This document shows, one piece after another, positions 11,017 through 23,517 of a DNA stretch of 64,000 nucleotides. The position numbers and the translations under genes were made by a program. Location: assembly GCF_019097595.1 (NCBI RefSeq), contig NC_080715.1:22671573-22735572 (forward strand), written 5' to 3'. The stretch is from Hemibagrus wyckioides. Taxonomy: Eukaryota; Chordata; Actinopteri; Siluriformes; Bagridae. The notes under the pieces are model-generated. The model was given only the letters and a program-made list of their open reading frames with translations, was not told the DNA's origin and did not search any database. Every line of letters begins with the position of its first letter. The stretch's first letter is position 1.

Positions 11017-12258
11017 CACTATATTGCCAAAAGTATTCGCTCACCTGCCTTGACTCGCATATGAACTTAAGTGACATCCCATTCCTAATCCATAGGGTTC
11101 AATATGATGTCGGTCCACCCTTTGCAGCTATAACAGCTTCAACTCTTCTGGGAAGGCTGTCCACAAGGTTTAGGAGTGTGTTTATGGGAATTTTTGACCA
11201 TTCTTCCAGAAGCGCATTTGTGAGGTCACACACTGATGTTGGACGAGAAGGCCTGGCTCTCAGTCTCCGCTCTAATTCATCCCAAAGGTGTTCTATCGGG
11301 TTGAGGTCAGGACTCTGTGCAGGCCAGTCAAGTTCATCCACACCAGACTCTGTCATCCATGTCTTTATGGACCTTGCTTTGTGCACTGGTGCACAGTCAT
11401 GTTGGAAGAGGAAGGGGCCAGCTCCAAACTGTTCCCACAAAGTTGGGAGCATGGAATTGTCCAAAATGTCTTGGTATGCTGAAGCATTCAGAGTTCCTTT
11501 CACTGGAACTAAGGGGCCAAGCCCAGCTCCTGAAAAACAACCCCACACCATAATCCCCCCTCCACCAAACTTTACACTTGGCACAATGCAGTCAGACAAG
11601 TACCGTTCTCCTGGCAACCGCCAAACCCAGACTCGTCCATCAGATTGCCAGATGAAGAAGCGCTCCAGAGAACGTGTCTCCACTGCTCTAGAGTCCAGTG
11701 GCTGCGTGCTTTACACCACTGCATCCGACGCTTTGCATTGCACTTGGTGATGTATGGCTTGGATGCAGCTGCTCGGCCATGTAAACCCATTCCATGAAGC
11801 TCTCTGCGCACTGTTCTTGAGCTAATCTGAAGGCCACATGAAGTTTGGAGGTCTGTAGCGATTGACTCTGCAGAAAGTTGGCGACCAGAAAGTTCGCACT
11901 ATGCGCCTCAGCATCCGCTGACCCCGCTCCGTCAGTTTACGTGGTCTACCACTTCGTGGCTGAGTTGCTGTCGTTCCCAAACACTTCCACGTTCTTATAA
12001 TACAGCTGACAGTTGACTGTGGAATATTTAGGAGCGAGGAAATTTCACGACTGGATTTGTTGCACAGGCGGCATCCTGTCACAGTTCCACGCTGGAATTC
12101 ACTGAGCTCCTGAGAGCGACCCATTCTTTCACAAATGTTTGTAAAAACAGTCTGCATGCCTAGGTGCTTGATTTTATACACCTGTGGCCATGGAAGTGAT
12201 TGGAACACCTGATTCTGATTATTTGGATGGGTGAGCGAATACTTTTGGCAATATAGTG
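11017..12258 (-). mobile_element. Tc1-like element, dead copy, unit 2
   Basis: Same element and insertion site as at 218-1459, with TA on both sides. It carries the same 10-bp deletion removing the first catalytic Asp and the same altered stretch upstream, so it was dead before the unit was duplicated. It keeps the His next to the second Asp that unit 1 has lost. Confidence 0.92.
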
Positions 12259-12598
12259 TATAATGAAACGTATACAATTGTATAATATAAACTCCAGCAG
12301 TTCTACGTATGTTTAAAAGGATATTCAGTACGAGTATATTCTCAGGATGAGCTCAGTTTTCATGATTAGAGCAGAAGTTTTTAAACACAAGTCTACATTA
12401 TATTCATATGAGATCGCCGACTGAAGCAATGGTGACATTTGGGCATAAACTGTTGATGGGAAGTGCAGATTTTTAAGCTATCCATGTGTGTTCATCCACA
12501 GCAGCAGAAGTGGAGTCATAAATGCAGACAGCTCCAAGACCATAAATATGATGATATTGAATGAAAGCAAATAGCAGCCAGTTAGGTATAATGATCAT

Positions 12599-12734
12599 AA
12601 TTTATTTACAGGAATTTATTTACGGTAATTAAAATTTATTTACAGGAATATATTTACAGGAATTCTAATTTATTTACAGGAATATATTTACAGGAATTCT
12701 AATTTATTTACAGGAATATATTTACAGTGATTCT
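12599..12734. repeat. 34-bp minisatellite, unit 2
   Basis: Same repeat and copy number as at 1800-1935, lying in the AT-rich spacer between the two Tc1 insertions. No gene is seen in the spacer 12259-12750. Confidence 0.85.
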
Positions 12735-12750
12735 AATGTATTGGTAATTA

Positions 12751-15292
12751 CAGTATCTCACAAAAGTGAGTACACCCCTCACATTTTTGTAAATATTTTA
12801 TTATATCTTTTCATGTGACAACACTGAAGAAATGACACTCTGCTCCAATGTAAAGTAGTGAGTGTACAGCCTGTATAACAGTGTAAATTTGCTGTCCCCT
12901 CAACATAACTCAACACACAGCCATTAATGTCTAAACTGTTGGCAGCAAAAGTGAGTACACCCCTAAGTGGAAATGTCCAAATTGGGCCCAATTAGCCATT
13001 TACCCTCCACGGTGTCATGTGACTCGTTAGTGTTACAAGGTCTCAGGTCTGAATGGGGAGCAGGTGTGGTAAATTTGGTGTTATCCCTCTCACACTCTCT
13101 CGTACTGGTCACTGGAAGTTCAACATGGCACCTCATGACAAAGAACTCTCTGAGGATCTGAAAAAAAGAATTGTTGCTCTACATAAAGATGGCCTAGGCT
13201 ATAAGAAGGTTGCCAAGACCCTGAAACTGAGCTGCAGCACGGTGGGCAAGACCATACAGCGGTTTTACAGGACAGGTTCCACTCAGAGTAGACCTCGCCA
13301 AGGTCGACCAAAGAAGTTGAGTGCACGTGCTCAGCGTCATATCCGGAGCCTGTCAGTGCTCAGACCATACACCGCATCAAATTGGTCTGCATGGCTGTCG
13401 TCCCAGAAGGAAGCCTCTACTAAAGATGATGCGCAAGAAAGCCCGCATACAGTTTGCTGAAGACAAGGAGACTAAGGACATTACTGGAACCATGTCCTGT
13501 GGTCCGATGAGACCAAGATAAACTTATTTGGTTCAGATGGTGTCAAGCGTGTGTGGCGGCAACCAGGTGAGGAGTACAAAGACTAGTGTGTCTTGCCTAC
13601 AGTCAAGCATGGTGGCGGGAGTGTCATGGTCTGGGCCTGCGTGAGTGCTGCCGGCACTGGGGAGCTACAGTTCATTGAGGGAACCACGAATGCCAACATG
13701 TACTGCGACATACTGAAGCAGAGCATGATCCCCTCCCTTCGGAGACTGGGCCGCAGGGCAGTATTCCAACATGATAACGACCCCAAACACACCTCTAAGA
13801 CGACCACTGCCTTGCTAAAGAAGCTGAGGGTAAAGGTGATGGACTGGCCAAGCATGTCTCCAGACCTAAACCCTACTGAGCATCTGTGGGGCATCCTCAA
13901 ACGGAAGGTGGGGGAGCACAAGGTACATCCCTAAGTGGAAATGTCCAAATGTCCACTTTGGGCCCAAAGCGTCAATATTTTGTGTGGCCACCATTATTTT
14001 CCGGCACTGCCTTAACCCTCTTGGGCATGGAGTTCACCAGAGCTTCACAATTTGCCACTGGAGTCCTCTTCCACTCCTCCATGATGACATCACAGAGCTG
14101 GTGGATGTTAGAGACCTTGCGCTCCCCCACCTTCCGTTTGAGGATGCCCCAGCAAGGCAGTGTTCGTCTTGGAGGTGTGGTTCGGGTCGTTATCATGTTG
14201 GAATACTGCCCTGCGGCCCAGTCTCCGAAGGGAGGGGATCATGCTCTGCTTCAGTATGTCGCAGTACATGTTGGCATTCGTGGTTCCCTCAATGAACTGT
14301 AGCTCCCCAGTGCCGGCAGCACTCACGCGGGCCCAGACCATGACACTCCCACCACCATGCTTGACTGTAGGCAAGACACACTAGTCTTTGTACTCCTCAC
14401 CTGGTTGCCGCCACACACGCTTGACACCATCTGAACCAAATAAGTTTATCTTGGTCTCATCGGACCACAGGACATGGTTTCAGTAATCCATGTGATTAGT
14501 CTGCTTGTCTTCAGCAAACTGTATGCGGGCTTTCTTGTGCAGCATCCTTAGTAGAGGCTTCCTTCTGGGACGACAGCCATGCAGACCAATTTGATGCGGT
14601 GTGCGGCGTATGGTCAGCACTGACAGGCTGACCCCCCACCCCTTCAACCTCCGCAGCAATGCTGGCAGCACTCATACGTCTATTTCCCAAAGACAACCTC
14701 CGGATATGACGCTGAGCACGTGCACTCAACTTCTTCGGTGGACCACGGCGAGGCCTGTTCTGAGCGGAACCTGTCCTGTAAAACCGCTGTATGGTCTTGC
14801 CCACCGTGCTGCAGCTCAGTTTCAGGGTCTTGGCAACCTTCTTATAGCCTAGGCCATCTTTATGTAGAGCAACAATTCTTTTTTTCAGATCCTCAGAGAG
14901 TTCTTTGTCATGAGGTGCCATGTTGAACTTCCAGTGACCAGTATGAGAGAGTGTGAGAGGGATAACACCAAATTTACCACACCTGCTCCCCATTCACACC
15001 TGAGACCTTGTAACACTAACGAGTCACATGACACCGGGGAGGGTAAATGGCTAATTGGGCCCAATTTGGACATTTCCACTTAGGGGTGTACTCACTTTTG
15101 CTGCCAACGGTTTAGACATTAATGGCTGTGTGTTGAGTTATGTTGAGGGGACAGCAAATTTACACTGTTATACAGGCTGTACACTCACTACTTTACATTG
15201 GAGCAGTGTCATTTCTTCAGTGTTGTCACATGAAAAGATATAATAAAATATTTACAAAAATGTGAGGGGTGTACTCACTTTGTGAGATACTG
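12751..15292. mobile_element. Palindromic pair of Tc1-like elements, unit 2
   Basis: Same tail-to-tail structure as in unit 1, flanked by TA. Both arms now carry the TAG that interrupts the transposase (near 13585 forward, near 14382 in reverse), while in unit 1 only the forward arm has it. The right arm again lacks the catalytic Glu segment. Variation between arms and units is informative and is described in the findings. Confidence 0.9.
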
Positions 15293-15509
15293 TAGAGTTG
15301 TCAATTAGAATTGGTTGGGTGAGTTGTTGGGTGCTGATGTTCTGACCCAACATGGCCTATCCATCATCTGTGGAATAAAAACATGTTTAAATTAATATAG
15401 AGAATTGTAGAACATAAAAGAAGAATGCAGTAGTGTTCTAGTACAATCCATGTGATCTAGATTATATTCTGTGTTAGTTCATTTTAAGTAGATCTGATGT
15501 TTTACCTGG

Positions 15510-18500
15510 CTAACCTGAAAGGCCTTCTGTGAACCACCCATGTTTACTGATCTGCCTCAGGCTTGGTCTCTTGGTGGGATCTTGCTCCAAGCACCAGTTG
15601 ATCAGATGGCGGCAGGCTGTGTGGGCAGGGATATGAAACAGAGACAGAAATTTAGTCACAAATTTTTAACTTCAGCTTGCAATTTCACTATCATTTTTCT
15701 CAGATTTGTTGTAATATCTCAAAATGCTGTTTTTATATTCTCTCACATTCAGACAGGCCAGGTATGAAATTGAGGGACCCAGCAACAATTTCCTCCTCAT
15801 TACTGAAGGGCATTTCTCCACAGACTAAGCTGTGTAGGAGAATGCCGAGACTCCAGACGGTAGCATGGTCGGCGTAGTACTGTTGTTGCTGGATCCATTC
15901 TGGAGGCCAAAAATCTGGAGTTCCTGAGCAGAAGAGCAAGAACAACATCAGCAAGATCACAACTTAGATATTCCTTTCATTCTGTGCAGTATCTGTCGAT
16001 GAGCAATTACCTGCATATTCCTCGTAGGGCGTGTCCTGCCACAAATCGCCACAGCCAAAATCTATCAGTTTTACGTCCAGGGTGTCGGAGTTGAAAAGAA
16101 GGTTTTCTGCCTTGATGTCACGGTGGAAAACCTTCCGACTTTGGCAGTAGCGGGCAGCCTCGACCACCTGCAGCATGAAATAATAATAATAATAATAAAA
16201 AATACCATCAGTCATTTAACACAAAGAAAACTCTCAGGATCAAAATCAAACGAGCTCAATTAAATTTCCTCTAAACACAACTAGTTAGATGACTGTAACT
16301 ATGTACTATACTCTAAAAAGAACAACCAGTCTCAGCAAGACTGGACCCTTACAGCCACATCACATAGTCACAGCCACACCATACATCAGTAACCCTAAAT
16401 AAACAGTTCAATCACACACGTATCTAAATTACACACACACACAAAATACATGATACAAAAATGATGCCTTTGTGGATTGTTTTTCTTAGTATTACTAACT
16501 TCACCATTATTATTTGCATTGGTGCATCACTTTGTGTTCTCCATTTTTATGGGATTTTTACTTTGTGAAGCATCTGATAAAGCTATCAAACATGTTGTCA
16601 CGAGTCAATCAAGAACAAACAAATCAACAGCAAACAAATTCTTTAGTTATGCAAAGAGGGGCCATAGTGAAAGATGAATCACCTGCAGCATGATCATTTT
16701 GGCCAGCACCTCACTGAGTGTGCCTCCTTCACTCAACAGTAGCTCATATACGTCCATGCAGGGGATTGGTCTTTCCAGGACTAACAGGAGGCTGTTGTCC
16801 ATTTCAAACCAATCCACAAGCTGCAGAACGTACTGGCAGTGAGGTGGCTTTGACAGCATTTGCATTAAAGCCACCTCTAGATGGAGCTTGCAGGTCTCAC
16901 CAGGCTAGCAATAAAAAAAAAAAACCCATAAAATTAGCATAGTTTCATAGTTTTCAGTATATGAAACCTAGATGCTGCTGTGAGCTAAGACTAATGTGAC
17001 TGAACTGAGGAGAATTAGACTTTGAAAGAAAGATATTTGCAGCATATGGATGTTATGTTGGATGTGTTATCATGGTGAAAGTACGCTAGTTTGAAGTGTC
17101 ATTTACCTTTAGCTCACATTATATTACTTGTTCAATTTATAATGAATATGTTGTTGCTTATATGTGATTTGATGTAATCTAGGTATTGACCATAACTATC
17201 TGATTGGGGTGAGGGCTGTTGACTTATGAAAGTAGTCAGCAACAGTGACTAATGCAGCATCTAGGATTCTTATACCGAAAAATGACAGCAAGTTGCATTC
17301 GTTTTGCATAGTTTTGGTCTTTAAAGAAATTGTGAACAGGACTTTATTGCTACTATAACAGCAGTCACGTAAGGTTACTTACAACTGTGATGTACAGCTC
17401 CGAGCCATCCTTACGGATGTGTTTAATGGCGACCTACAAACAAAACAAAAACAAAACGTAAACAAATAGGAACGGGCCTTAAGCATTAAATCTAGTAATA
17501 GCTCTGTTCAGTGTGTTATCTTATTTCGACCGATATCAGAACTAAAACCTAGACACATTTTATTTATACCATTTATAGGTTAGCTCTGTACCTTATGACA
17601 GTTGGTAGTGTAATGTCTCTAACTAGATAATCAACTTGTGCGTTGTAACCGAATAAACTACCAGTAAATTTTATAGGGATAATGTAATTGCATTTTCTAA
17701 TGTGTAATCTGTCCCAGCATTTCCTTATTCCTGTGTCAGGAAATAAAAATGTGACATCACACGAGCTGGGGACAGAACCTGGGTGTCTAAAACCACTAAA
17801 CACCTGGTGTATATATAGGGAGGCTTATCAAGGGAAACAGGTGAGGGCAGAAGGTGCGAACAGAACAGTGAAATAGGTGGGACAAATAACAACGAGATCA
17901 CGTGACACAGAATTCATAAACGCAAGCTTAAAACTAGTCCCGGGATTAATACAGTTCTATCTAATCTTATCTGATCTGATCTGATCTGATCTTATCTTAT
18001 GAAAAACAAAAAAAGTATTTTAATAATCCTCTTTTTAAAAAAACAACGAGGAATCCTGTGAAGTAAACCTACAAAAAAAGGGATGCCCTACAATGAAATT
18101 ACAACCTTATTATAGATTTAAATCACCAGAGAAAGTTTTTGGAGAAAGTGCACAGGCAGAAATCTGGACAATGCTCATGTCATTAACCTCATTAATGCTC
18201 TACAGTTCATGTATTGTGTTGACCAGTGCAATCTGCAGGATTTGCACAGGCATTTACCTGCTGTCCATCTTTCCTACGAACTCCTTCGTACACTGATCCA
18301 AAGCCTCCACTCCCCAGCAGATTTCCGATGGTGTACAGATCGAGAAATCTCTGTGCTAAAGAAAACAAATAAAGAAAGACACGAAATGAGCCTCGTGTTT
18401 GTTGTCCTCTTCTGTGTGTATGTAGCGCGCTGAGTTAGCATTAACGTAAGGGATCGCTCGCCTAACTCAAGATGCAGCAGAAATCACACGAAGCTCACAC

Positions 18501-19273
18501 AGGTCGCATTTCACATCTCGAGGGGTTTTTAATAGCAACAGCGTTATTTATTTAAAGAAGACAACTTAAATGAGCAACAGAAATGAAAATAAAAAGATCG
18601 GAGCCGCACACATGCTGTACTCGCGGCTCAGGTGACTGCAGACTGACCACAACAAAAAACAAAAATGGCGCTCTGCTCTTAAAGGAGCCACAGCTTATTT
18701 CACTCGTTACAGGTGAAATGGTCAGTAATAAATCAGTGGTTTATTTCATGTATTTAGTTCAGTAATTTGTCTTACATACCCTTTGGATCACTGAGGAATT
18801 CCAGACAAGCAGGGTGTAAAGTGGGCACCTCTTGGACCTGAAATATGCAATATCACCTTTACAAAAGTATTCTCTCACATTATTTGTACACACATATTGC
18901 TACAGCAGCGTTTGGCTCAAGTATAAAAATAAGATATAACTTGAATTAAAAAAGAGTTTATTACCTCGTCGTCCACATCCCAATCCTCAGACCGGATGTC
19001 TTGGTAGGTTGTGAACTTTTCAGGCATCGGGGTGTCATCTGCCTCTGAGTCCAAGTCCCACATCTCAGCTTGCAGCTCCGTGAAAACGGGCATTTCAGCT
19101 GTATCCTGCGATCGGTGGTAGTCCATATCCCACACTAGGTCCATCATCTTCAGGAACGATGTATTTATATCAAGAATGCAGCACTTGCCAAAATCAGATA
19201 ATCCTCTCTGGTCAGCGCGTGTGTTGTTCTGTTTAAAAAATAACCGTTGCCATGGCAATGACGCAAACTTCAT
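15510..19273 (-). CDS. PIM-like serine/threonine kinase, unit 2
   Basis: Exons 18965-19273, 18780-18837, 18258-18355, 17383-17433, 16683-16904, 16011-16167, 15747-15923, 15510-15616 splice in phase to 392 residues. All kinase landmarks seen in the unit 1 copy are kept (glycine loop, VAIK Lys159, ERP hinge, HRDIKAEN, DFG, PPEW). It differs from unit 1 by Thr for Pro a few residues before the C-terminus and by synonymous changes in the catalytic-loop exon. The (AAT)n tract upstream of that exon is shorter. There is no visible lesion, so this looks like a working gene. Confidence 0.9.
19246..19259. promoter_or_regulatory. RFX-type X-box motif, unit 2
   Basis: Identical to the motif at 8445-8458 and in the same place over the first codons of the longest kinase frame. 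Confidence 0.35.
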
Positions 19274-19899
19274 TACGTCTTAAATTCTAAAACTCAGTCA
19301 AATCAAGGGGTGTTTTTTTCATCGTGAAAAAAAGTCTAATCAGTCTGAGTGAAGAACATTAGACCACTCATTTTTTCTTGTAAATATCAGACACCCGACA
19401 GACAAGTAAATCTGACTTGTGACTCTGGCATATTTACTCGAATTAATAAAGTACTTGAAGCAAGTTGCAAAAAATCATGTAAAATTTACGCCGTCTTGAA
19501 GCGAGGAATCTGCGCATGCGTGGAAAGTAATGCCGCGATGATTCAAGGCTTCTCGATCTCCATCAGTTCTCGAAGGGTAAGTACTATTTAAAACCGCATT
19601 ATATTACGGATCATTAGATTTAATTCATTAAAGAAATTTGTCATCACTTAATTCTGTACCTTTGAAAAGTTTAGCGTGTTCTTGAGTTAGCTTTGTAAAA
19701 CGAGCGCCATATAAGCTAACGTTAATGTTGTAGTCAAAGTTGCAAAGTGTTGAACAAGTTTTTAAGTTTTAGTTTTTTAAGTTTAAGTTTTTGTTGAATA
19801 TTTGTCTCACATTCCCTCATTTTATATAAATCGTGCACAATATAAATCATTCCCCCAGTCTCTAATTACTTTACTAAATTGTGCGTTGTTTGTTAATAG

Positions 19900-20100
19900 G
19901 TCCCTTCTTTACTCAGTCGTGTCCACTTTGTAAATGACCACAACTCAAGAAACCAAGAAAAGCTGAACTGAACTATCTGCCACCACATCCTAACGGGGAA
20001 TCCATTGAGACTTTAGAAAAAGAGCGACAAGCTTTGCTGGATGAAGTCAAAAAGAAAGACAGAGTCTTGAAAATTCAAGACAAAAATGTCTTGAAGTGAT
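19900..20100 (+). pseudogene. SAMD3-like gene fragment, unit 2
   Basis: Same truncated relic as at 9099-9299, with the same upstream TGA and the same internal deletion. The deletion therefore predates the duplication that gave units 1 and 2. Confidence 0.5.
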
Positions 20101-20384
20101 CTTAAGCTTTAAAGGTTTCTGTAAATGCTTGCTAATTCTTGCATTGTTATTTCTTCCTAATAAAAAAAAAATGATCAGCATTTTTCTACAAGGTTTGTTT
20201 TATACACTCTCTCCATCTTCACACAGCAGATCTTGTCTTGTTCTGGTTACAAACTTTTTTAATCTAAATGTTTCCTGGTGAGTAAAGTCCTTGTCTTTTA
20301 TTATGGCTGTAGGTGAGTCCACTAACTTTTGTATTATTGGGGAAGTGCTGATGTACTTGGATTCGTTTCATGTTTTTGAACAAA

Positions 20385-20702
20385 TCATTCAATCTCTTTT
20401 GCTTTATATCCACCTATTTGTTTATCATTGTTTTGTTCATCCTCATCACTGCTAGATTCCATTTCTGCTTCCTGACTGTTTATGATTAGTTTTTCTTTTT
20501 CCATTTGAACTAGTCCTTTCTTTCTTGACTGAGGAACACTGTTCCCTGCTTTAGATTTTCTTTTTGACCTGACCAGAGTACAACCAGCATCATCTGTGAT
20601 CATGTTTTCTGGACCTGAACACTCATCATTACTTTGACTGTTAGTTGGTTGCGTGCTCTGTTTGGTGTTCTCATTCACATTAACTTGTTTTTTTTTCTCC
20701 AT
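20385..20702 (-). pseudogene. L1 ORF1-like fragment, unit 2
   Basis: Identical 105-residue frame to that at 9584-9901, followed by the same stop and shifted continuation. Assignment to L1-type ORF1 is tentative. Confidence 0.4.
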
Positions 20703-20719
20703 CTGATTTGTTTTACATG

Positions 20720-21811
20720 CAGAGGTGGACAGTAATGAAGTACATTTACTTGAGTACTGTACTTAAGTACACTTTCTGAGTATCTGTACTTTACTTGAGT
20801 ATTATTTTTTCTGGAAACTTGTTACTTTAACTTCACTACATTTGAAAGACAAATATTCTAGTAGTTTTCCATCATTTTTTGAACTTGGTGGCAAAATGGA
20901 CGAAGACAGATCATCGGCGCAGTGCGCGCATCCATGGCCCTACTTAGACAGTATGTTCCACTTTTTAGAAAAGAGTAAAGATTCTTTGAGTTTTAAATGT
21001 TTGTTTACCGAAAACAAACCACATGGCAGCCTACAAAAACTCTCCATCCAACCTGCGGAAGCATATTGAGGTCTGTATACTTTTAATTTCTGGTAAAAGC
21101 TTGAAATGGTGTTGTCTGTACCCTGAAGTATGTATGGTAAGGCAGCTGTTTTATTTTTTATGTATTTGTTTGCCTAGTTGCTATAGCTTTGCATATATTC
21201 ACCACCAACGCATTGGTAATGATGTTAGTTAACACTCAAAAACGTATGCTGCGTCCAAATTCTCATACTATCTGTCCTAAACAGTAATCGAAAATAGAAT
21301 TAGTATGCCCCAAATCGTGGTATGCTGAAAAGCGTATTCCAAAAATTCCCGGATGGTCTACTACTTCCGGTAGAAATTGCAAGTGCAGAGTTGTGTAGCT
21401 GGGTTTTAAAGCAAGTTGGATTTTTTTTGCTGCATTTACAGACCACTTGATTCAAATGTGCATGAATGGATACACACAGATGTGTACTTCTTTACTGGGG
21501 GTGGTAGGGGTGTTAAATAAAAAATGAAAATGATTATACCCGTCTTTTTTTTTCAGTTCAGTTGTTTAATTTCTACAGGTTTTGTAACATTCTAAAAGCT
21601 CTTAATTCCACAGATACTACAAACTGGTCAGTATATTCACTAGGTTGCTACAAAAGGTACTGTAAGTATTGCATACAATAATGCAGCAATAACAGAACAA
21701 TGCACTGACATTTACTTTTTACTTTTGATACTTAAGTACTTCTGTAATGTTTGACCAGTAGTATCTGTACTTTCCCTCAAGTACGGAAGTTGTGTACTTT
21801 GTCCACCTCTG
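20720..21811 (+). mobile_element. hAT element spanning unit 2/3 junction
   Basis: Same element as at 9919-11010, with CAGAGGTGGACA termini and a remnant of a BED-finger transposase N-terminus. Its presence across both visible junctions places the element at the seam of the array. Confidence 0.65.
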
Positions 21812-21817
21812 TACATA

Positions 21818-23059
21818 CACTATATTGCCAAAAGTATTCGCTCACCTGCCTTGACTCGCATATGAACTTAAGTGACATCCCATTCCTAATCCATAGGGTT
21901 CAATATGATGTCGGTCCACCCTTTGCAGCTATAACAGCTTCAACTCTTCTGGGAAGGCTGTCCACAAGGTTTAGGAGTGTGTTTATGGGAATTTTTGACC
22001 ATTCTTCCAGAAGCGCATTTGTGAGGTCACACACTGATGTTGGACGAGAAGGCCTGGCTCTCAGTCTCCGCTCTAATTCATCCCAAAGGTGTTCTATCGG
22101 GTTGAGGTCAGGACTCTGTGCAGGCCAGTCAAGTTCATCCACACCAGACTCTGTCATCCATGTCTTTATGGACCTTGCTTTGTGCACTGGTGCACAGTCA
22201 TGTTGGAAGAGGAAGGGGCCAGCTCCAAACTGTTCCCACAAAGTTGGGAGCATGGAATTGTCCAAAATGTCTTGGTATGCTGAAGCATTCAGAGTTCCTT
22301 TCACTGGAACTAAGGGGCCAAGCCCAGCTCCTGAAAAACAACCCCACACCATAATCCCCCCTCCACCAAACTTTACACTTGGCACAATGCAGTCAGACAA
22401 GTACCGTTCTCCTGGCAACCGCCAAACCCAGACTCGTCCATCAGATTGCCAGATGAAGAAGCGCTCCAGAGAACGTGTCTCCACTGCTCTAGAGTCCAGT
22501 GGCTGCGTGCTTTACACCACTGCATCCGACGCTTTGCATTGCACTTGGTGATGTATGGCTTGGATGCAGCTGCTCGGCCATGTAAACCCATTCCATGAAG
22601 CTCTCTGCGCACTGTTCTTGAGCTAATCTGAAGGCCACATGAAGTTTGGAGGTCTGTAGCGATTGACTCTGCAGAAAGTTGGCGACCAGAAAGTTCGCAC
22701 TATGCGCCTCAGCATCCGCTGACCCCGCTCCGTCAGTTTACGTGGTCTACCACTTCGTGGCTGAGTTGCTGTCGTTCCCAAACACTTCCACGTTCTTATA
22801 ATACAGCTGACAGTTGACTGTGGAATATTTAGGAGCGAGGAAATTTCACGACTGGATTTGTTGCACAGGCGGCATCCTGTCACAGTTCCACGCTGGAATT
22901 CACTGAGCTCCTGAGAACGACCCATTCTTTCACAAATGTTTGTAAAAACAGTCTGCATGCCTAGGTGCTTGATTTTATACACCTGTGGCCATGGAAGTGA
23001 TTGGAACACCTGATTCTGATTATTTGGATGGGTGAGCGAATACTTTTGGCAATATAGTG
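21818..23059 (-). mobile_element. Tc1-like element, dead copy, unit 3
   Basis: Third copy of the element at 218-1459, with intact terminal repeats, TA flanks and the shared catalytic-Asp deletion. Confidence 0.92.
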
Positions 23060-23399
23060 TATAATGAAACGTATACAATTGTATAATATAAACTCCAGCA
23101 GTTCTACGTATGTTTAAAAGGATATTCAGTACGAGTATATTCTCAGGATGAGCTCAGTTTTCATGATTAGAGCAGAAGTTTTTAAACTCAAGTCTACATT
23201 ATATTCATATGAGATCGCCGACTGAAGCAATGGTGACATTTGGGCATAAACTGTTGATGGGAAGTGCAGATTTTTAAGCTATCCATGTGTGTTCATCCAC
23301 AGCAGCAGAAGTGGAGTCATAAATGCAGACAGCTCCAAGACCATAAATATGATGATATTGAATGAAAGCAAATAGCAGCCAGTTAGGTATAATGATCAT

Positions 23400-23501
23400 A
23401 ATTTATTTACAGGAATTTATTTACGGTAATTAAAATTTATTTACAGGAATATATTTACAGGAATTCTAATTTATTTACAGGAATATATTTACAGTGATTC
23501 T
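23400..23501. repeat. 34-bp minisatellite, unit 3
   Basis: Same repeat as in units 1 and 2 but one 34-bp copy shorter. No gene is seen in the surrounding spacer 23060-23517. Confidence 0.85.
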
Positions 23502-23517
23502 AATGTATTGGTAATTA

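Larger units (their letters stand above)
10800..21600. repeat. Tandem array unit 2 (about 10.8 kb)
   Basis: A full second copy with the same gene and repeat order as unit 1. It differs by a shorter (AAT)n tract in a kinase intron near 16183, two extra CTGAT pentamers near 17970, and single-base changes. The independent short indels argue against one sequence simply being pasted twice by an assembler. Confidence 0.95.
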